Positions 60,785 through 64,000 of a stretch of DNA of 64,000 nt are shown here, piece after piece. The position numbers and the translations under genes are program-made. The stretch is from NCBI GenBank assembly GCA_964235705.1, contig CAXSDP010000015.1:4552-68551 (forward strand). The letters are read 5' to 3'. The notes under the pieces were generated by a model. The model was not told the origin of the DNA. It did not search any database and saw only the letters and a list, made by a program, of their open reading frames with translations. Each line of letters starts with the position of its first letter. Position 1 is the stretch's first letter. The stretch comes from RH-AL1 sp964235705. Lineage in GTDB: Bacteria > Pseudomonadota > Alphaproteobacteria > Rhizobiales > Beijerinckiaceae.

Positions 60785-61249
60785 ATGCCCATCGAACGCC
60801 GCAGAATACCACCCGCGCCCCTGGTGCTCGGCCTCGGGGGATTGATCCCGTTCTGGGTCCTCGCGCTGGGCGTGCTCGCCGGCGGCGCCGCGGGGTTCGG
60901 GCCGGGCCGGCTCGCGCTGGCGCTGGCCGCCTATGGTGCGATCATCGTCTCCTTCCTCGGCGGTATCCGCTGGGGCTTCGCGGTGCGTGAAGGTGACGGC
61001 GGCCTGCAATACGCGATCTCCGTCCTGCCGGCGCTGCTCGCCTGGGCGGCCTTGGCCGCCCCCTCCCCGTGGCGGCTCGCGCTGCTCGGCCTGCTCGCGC
61101 TCGCCCTGTGGCCGGCCGACGTGGCGCTCGTGCGCGCCGGCATCGCGCCGGCGTGGTTCGGGCGGCTGCGGATGATCCTGAGCCTCGGCGCGGGCGCGGC
61201 GCTGCTTCTCGGCGCCCTGGGCGCCGCGATGCACCGGACGGTGTTCTGA
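60785..61249 (+). CDS. DUF3429 family membrane protein
   Basis: A 154-aa inner-membrane protein with four to five hydrophobic helices: PAPLVLGLGGLIPFWVLALG, LALALAAYGAIIVSFLGGIRWGFA, ISVLPALLAWAALA, LALLGLLALALWPADVALV, and a last one near the C-terminus. The AYGAIIVSFLGGIRWG segment is the hallmark of DUF3429. Function unknown. It stands directly before rimP on the same strand. Confidence 0.8.
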   Translation: MPIERRRIPPAPLVLGLGGLIPFWVLALGVLAGGAAGFGPGRLALALAAYGAIIVSFLGGIRWGFAVREGDGGLQYAISVLPALLAWAALAAPSPWRLALLGLLALALWPADVALVRAGIAPAWFGRLRMILSLGAGAALLLGALGAAMHRTVF

Positions 61250-61389
61250 GCGGGCGATGTTTCGAGTGGACGATGCCGGCATTGCCAGGACGCGCTCGGC
61301 GCAGTATGGGTTTGGTCATCAACCTCATCGCTAGCCGTTTGAGAGTGGGCCCAGCCGGACCCGCTCTTTCATCGCATCCGGACCCGCCT

Positions 61390-62226
61390 TTGGACGAAGA
61401 CACCGCGCAGACCCCCATCCTCATCGACCAAGTCCCGCTCGATCAGGCCCTCCTCGACGAGCCCCGCCTCTCGCAGGAGAGCGGCCAGGCGCTGGCGGTC
61501 GCCAACCTCGCCGGCCCGGTCCTTCGCGACCTCGGCTTCCGCCTCGTGCGCGTCAAACTGTCGGCCCAGGACGGGACCACCCTGCAGATCATGGCGGAGC
61601 GGCCGGACGGGACCTTGGCCGTCGAGGATTGCGAGCGGATCTCGGAGTCGCTGTCGCCGGTGCTCGACGTCGCCGACCCGGTGAAGCAGGCCTACCGGCT
61701 GGAAATCTCCTCGCCCGGCATCGATCGGCCGCTGATGCGGGTGTCGGACTTCCGCCGCGCCGTCGGCTTCGAGGCCAAGGTCGAGATGCGCGAGTTGACG
61801 GAGGGGCGCAAGCGTTTCCGCGGCCTGATCGACGCGCTCGACGAGGCGGATGGCGAAGCCGGTGCCGGACCGGTCGTCGTGCTGACTCGGTTCGATGCCA
61901 AGCCGGGCGAGGCCGTGGTGCTTCGATTGCCGGTGAGCGGCATCGCCGACGGTCGGCTGGTGCTGACCGACGACCTCATCCGCGAAACCCTGCGCGCCGC
62001 CAAGGCCGCGCGGGAGGCGGCGGGCGAGCCCGACGACGAGGCGGAGGCGGACGACGCGCCCACCGCCCCGCCGGTCAAGGGGCCGGGCCGCTTCGCCGTC
62101 CGCAACGCCGGCAAGCAGAAGCCCGGGTCGGCGGTGCCGGCCTACAAGCCCAAGCCGGCCGTGCCGGCGGGGGTAAGGACTGCCCTCAAGCCATCTTCAG
62201 CCAACGGCACCCGCAAGCCGCATTAG
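61390..62226 (+). CDS. rimP: Ribosome maturation factor RimP
   Basis: Assists maturation of the 30S ribosomal subunit in the cytosol. The core (about residues 35-200) has LAGPVLRDLGFRLVRVKLS, TLQIMAERPDGTLAVEDCERISESLSPVLD, YRLEISSPGIDRPL and GRKRFRGLI. A long basic, Pro/Ala-rich C-terminal extension of about 85 residues follows, as in other alphaproteobacteria. TTG 61390 (LDEDTAQTPILIDQ) is preferred because this is where family similarity begins, giving 278 aa. ATG 61306 in frame would add 28 unrelated residues; neither has a strong ribosome site. The gene is followed by nusA after 11 bp, the conserved order. Confidence 0.9.
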   Translation: MDEDTAQTPILIDQVPLDQALLDEPRLSQESGQALAVANLAGPVLRDLGFRLVRVKLSAQDGTTLQIMAERPDGTLAVEDCERISESLSPVLDVADPVKQAYRLEISSPGIDRPLMRVSDFRRAVGFEAKVEMRELTEGRKRFRGLIDALDEADGEAGAGPVVVLTRFDAKPGEAVVLRLPVSGIADGRLVLTDDLIRETLRAAKAAREAAGEPDDEAEADDAPTAPPVKGPGRFAVRNAGKQKPGSAVPAYKPKPAVPAGVRTALKPSSANGTRKPH

Positions 62227-62237
62227 GAGACCCCGTC

Positions 62238-63827
62238 ATGGCGATATCCGCCAACAAGCTCGAGCTTCTGCAGATCGCCGACGCCGTCGCGCGCGAGAAA
62301 TCCATCGATCGGCAGATCGTGCTGGAATCGATGGAGGACGCCATGCAGAAGGCGGCCCGATCGCGCTACGGCCAGGAAACGGAGGTGCGTGCCGAGATCA
62401 ACCCGAAGACCGGCGAGGTGCGCTTCTCGCGCCTGCTGCTGGTCGTCGACGAGATCGAGAACGACGCCACCCAGATCCTGCCGGCCGACGCCCGCAAGAA
62501 GAACCCCGCCGCCCAGGTCGGCGACTGGATCGCGGAAACGCTGCCGCCGTTCGATTTCGGCCGCATCGCGGCGCAATCGGCCAAGCAGGTCATCGTGCAG
62601 AAGGTGCGCGAGGCCGAGCGCGACCGTCAGTACGACGAGTACAAGGACCGCATCGGCGACATCGTGAACGGCGTGGTCAAGCGGGTCGAGTACGGCAACG
62701 TCATCGTCGACCTCGGGCGCGGCGAGGCCACCATCCGTCGCGACGAGGCGATCCCGCGCGAGCTGTTCCGTCCCGAGGATCGGGTGCGGGCCTACGTCTT
62801 CGACGTGCGCCGCGAACCGCGCGGGCCGCAGATCTTCCTGTCGCGGACCCACCCGCAGTTCATGGCCAAGCTGTTCCGCCAGGAAGTGCCGGAAATCTAC
62901 GACGGCGTGATCGAGGTGCGCTCGGTCGCCCGCGACCCCGGCTCGCGCGCGAAGATCGCGGTGACGTCGCGCGACTCGTCGATCGACCCGGTCGGCGCCT
63001 GCGTCGGCATGCGCGGCTCGCGCGTCCAGGCGGTGGTCAACGAGCTCCAGGGCGAGAAGATCGACATCATCCCCTGGTCGCCCGACAGCGCGACCTTCAT
63101 CGTCAACGCCCTGCAACCGGCCGAAGTCGTCAAGGTGGTGCTCGACGAGGACTCGAACCGCATCGAGGTGGTGGTGCCCGACGACCAGCTGTCGCTGGCG
63201 ATCGGCCGGCGCGGCCAGAACGTCCGGCTCGCCTCGCAGCTGACCGGCTGGGACATCGACATCCTGACCGAGCAGGAGGAGTCGGAGCGCCGCCAGAAGG
63301 AGTTCAACGAGCGTACCCAGACCTTCATGGGCGCGCTCGACGTCGACGAGGTGGTGGGCCAGCTGCTCGCCTCCGAGGGCTTCCGCTCCGTGGAGGAACT
63401 CGCCTACGTCGAGCCGGACGAACTGGCGGCGATCGAGGGTTTCGACGAGGACACGGCCGGCGAGATCCAGCAGCGCGCCCGCGACCACCTCGCCAAGATC
63501 GACGCGGAGTTCGACGAGAAGCGCGTCGCGCTCGGCGTCGCCGACGAGCTGAAGGAGATCGACGGCGTCACCCTGCCGATGCTGGTCAAGTTCGGCGAGA
63601 ACGACGTGAAGACCATCGAGGACCTCGCCGGCTGCGCCACCGACGACCTGGCGGGCTGGACGGAGCGCGCGGCGGGCGAGGTGAAGAAGCACGACGGCTT
63701 CCTCGACGGGCTCGACGTGTCGCGTGAGGACGCCGAGGCCCTCATCATGCGCGCCCGCCTCCACGCCGGCTGGATCGACGCGCTGCCCGAGCCCGAGGCG
63801 GAAGAGGCCGAGCTGGCGGCGTACTGA
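62238..63827 (+). CDS. nusA: Transcription termination/antitermination protein NusA
   Basis: A 529-aa RNA polymerase-binding protein modulating pausing, termination and antitermination. Domains in order: N-terminal polymerase-binding domain (about 1-130, NKLELLQIADAVAREKSIDR), S1 domain (GDIVNGVVKRVEYGNVIVDLG), KH1 (DPVGACVGMRGSRVQAVVNEL), KH2 (LAIGRRGQNVRLASQLTGWDI) and a C-terminal pair of helix-hairpin-helix acidic repeats (about 350-500). ATG 62238 has AGGAG nine bases upstream. Operon rimP-nusA-ylxR, normally continuing to infB. Confidence 0.97.
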   Translation: MAISANKLELLQIADAVAREKSIDRQIVLESMEDAMQKAARSRYGQETEVRAEINPKTGEVRFSRLLLVVDEIENDATQILPADARKKNPAAQVGDWIAETLPPFDFGRIAAQSAKQVIVQKVREAERDRQYDEYKDRIGDIVNGVVKRVEYGNVIVDLGRGEATIRRDEAIPRELFRPEDRVRAYVFDVRREPRGPQIFLSRTHPQFMAKLFRQEVPEIYDGVIEVRSVARDPGSRAKIAVTSRDSSIDPVGACVGMRGSRVQAVVNELQGEKIDIIPWSPDSATFIVNALQPAEVVKVVLDEDSNRIEVVVPDDQLSLAIGRRGQNVRLASQLTGWDIDILTEQEESERRQKEFNERTQTFMGALDVDEVVGQLLASEGFRSVEELAYVEPDELAAIEGFDEDTAGEIQQRARDHLAKIDAEFDEKRVALGVADELKEIDGVTLPMLVKFGENDVKTIEDLAGCATDDLAGWTERAAGEVKKHDGFLDGLDVSREDAEALIMRARLHAGWIDALPEPEAEEAELAAY

Positions 63828-63853
63828 GCTTCGGCGCGAGGTGGGAGCCGCCG

Positions 63854-64000
63854 ATGAGTGTCGAGGCGCGCGACGATCAAGGGCATGACGAGCGGGTGCT
63901 TGGAGGTCAGGTGCTTGGGGATCAGGTGCTTGAAGGTGAGGTGCCTGAAGGTCAGGTCCCCGCCGAGGAGGAGGGGCCGGAACGCACCTGCGTCGTGACG
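63854..64000 (+). CDS. ylxR: YlxR (DUF448) RNA-binding protein, 3' end outside window
   Basis: Only the first 49 codons are visible. The last residues (EEEGPERTCVVT) are the start of the DUF448 domain, whose Arg-Thr-Cys opening is diagnostic. Position directly after nusA is conserved (nusA-ylxR-infB). The visible N-terminal extension is acidic and built from 15-bp in-frame repeats (VLGGQ-VLGDQ-VLEGE-VPEGQ), which is unusual. ATG 63854. Confidence 0.85.
   Translation, partial: MSVEARDDQGHDERVLGGQVLGDQVLEGEVPEGQVPAEEEGPERTCVVT
63896..63955 (+). repeat. Four tandem 15-bp in-frame repeats in the ylxR N-terminus
   Basis: Units 63896-63910, 63911-63925, 63926-63940 and 63941-63955, each GTGCTTGRRGRTSAG-like with a few substitutions. 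They encode V(L/P)(G/E)(G/D)(Q/E) repeats before the DUF448 domain. Confidence 0.9.

Noticed and set aside
61306..61389. N-terminal extension of RimP from ATG 61306
   Set aside because: The 28 residues are not RimP-like and no ribosome site supports the ATG; kept as an alternative start only.

Overview
The window is high-GC alphaproteobacterial DNA, most likely from the Hyphomicrobiales (Rhizobiales) and possibly near Methylobacteriaceae. The evidence is a complete NepR/EcfG/PhyR general stress response locus, the rimP-nusA-ylxR order at the right end, DUF6894-type small proteins, palindromic REP-like elements, and a rhizobial RkpA/RkpG-type polyketide/fatty-acid synthase pair. Two runs of exactly 100 N (29859-29958 and 38160-38259) show that this is a draft scaffold.

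Left part (1-12 kb): a catabolic island for nitrogen-containing compounds. It has an M20 metallopeptidase (cut by the window edge), two TRZ/ATZ-type amidohydrolases, two Asp/Glu-racemase-superfamily proteins, a polar amino acid ABC importer (binding protein, permease, ATPase), a lambda-crystallin/L-gulonate-type 3-hydroxy dehydrogenase with a small overlapping partner, and an N-carbamoyl-amino-acid hydrolase. From 12 to 24 kb lie housekeeping and stress genes: fumC; nepR-ecfG divergent from phyR; a DUF883 plus holin-like membrane pair; a XerC/D recombinase; purC; and sulfate assimilation (cysH convergent with cysN, cysD and a TauE/SafE exporter). The cysN product carries a C-terminal APS-kinase domain whose ATP-binding loop and lid have been lost.

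Middle part (24-49.5 kb): surface-glycan and lipid functions interrupted by a plastic segment. A 1215-aa double glycosyltransferase is followed by a secreted beta-propeller protein. Then comes a less GC-rich segment (about 29-33.3 kb) with two DUF6894 proteins and a DUF6894 remnant, a pair of roughly 75-aa paralogues, a frameshifted Crp/Fnr fragment, another decayed fragment and tRNA-Ile2(CAU). After asd and two exported proteins there is a cluster with a GT4 glycosyltransferase, a CDP-alcohol phosphatidyltransferase, an alpha-oxoamine synthase (RkpG-like), a 2500-aa KS-AT-DH-(degenerate MT)-ER-KR-ACP synthase (RkpA-like) and a formyltransferase. The last two are separated by the remains of an amidase gene. 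This cluster most plausibly makes a specialised lipid for a capsule-like or other surface polymer.

Right part (49.5-64 kb): a second catabolic/transport module with an acetamidase/formamidase, a DUF1445 hydro-lyase, a LysR regulator, a D-2-hydroxyacid dehydrogenase, an enolase-superfamily dehydratase, a second amino acid ABC importer, a DAO-type flavoprotein and a second M20 peptidase. The window ends in rimP, nusA and the start of ylxR. In-frame 15-bp tandem repeats occur near the N-termini of three unrelated genes, which suggests a genome-wide tendency to repeat expansion.
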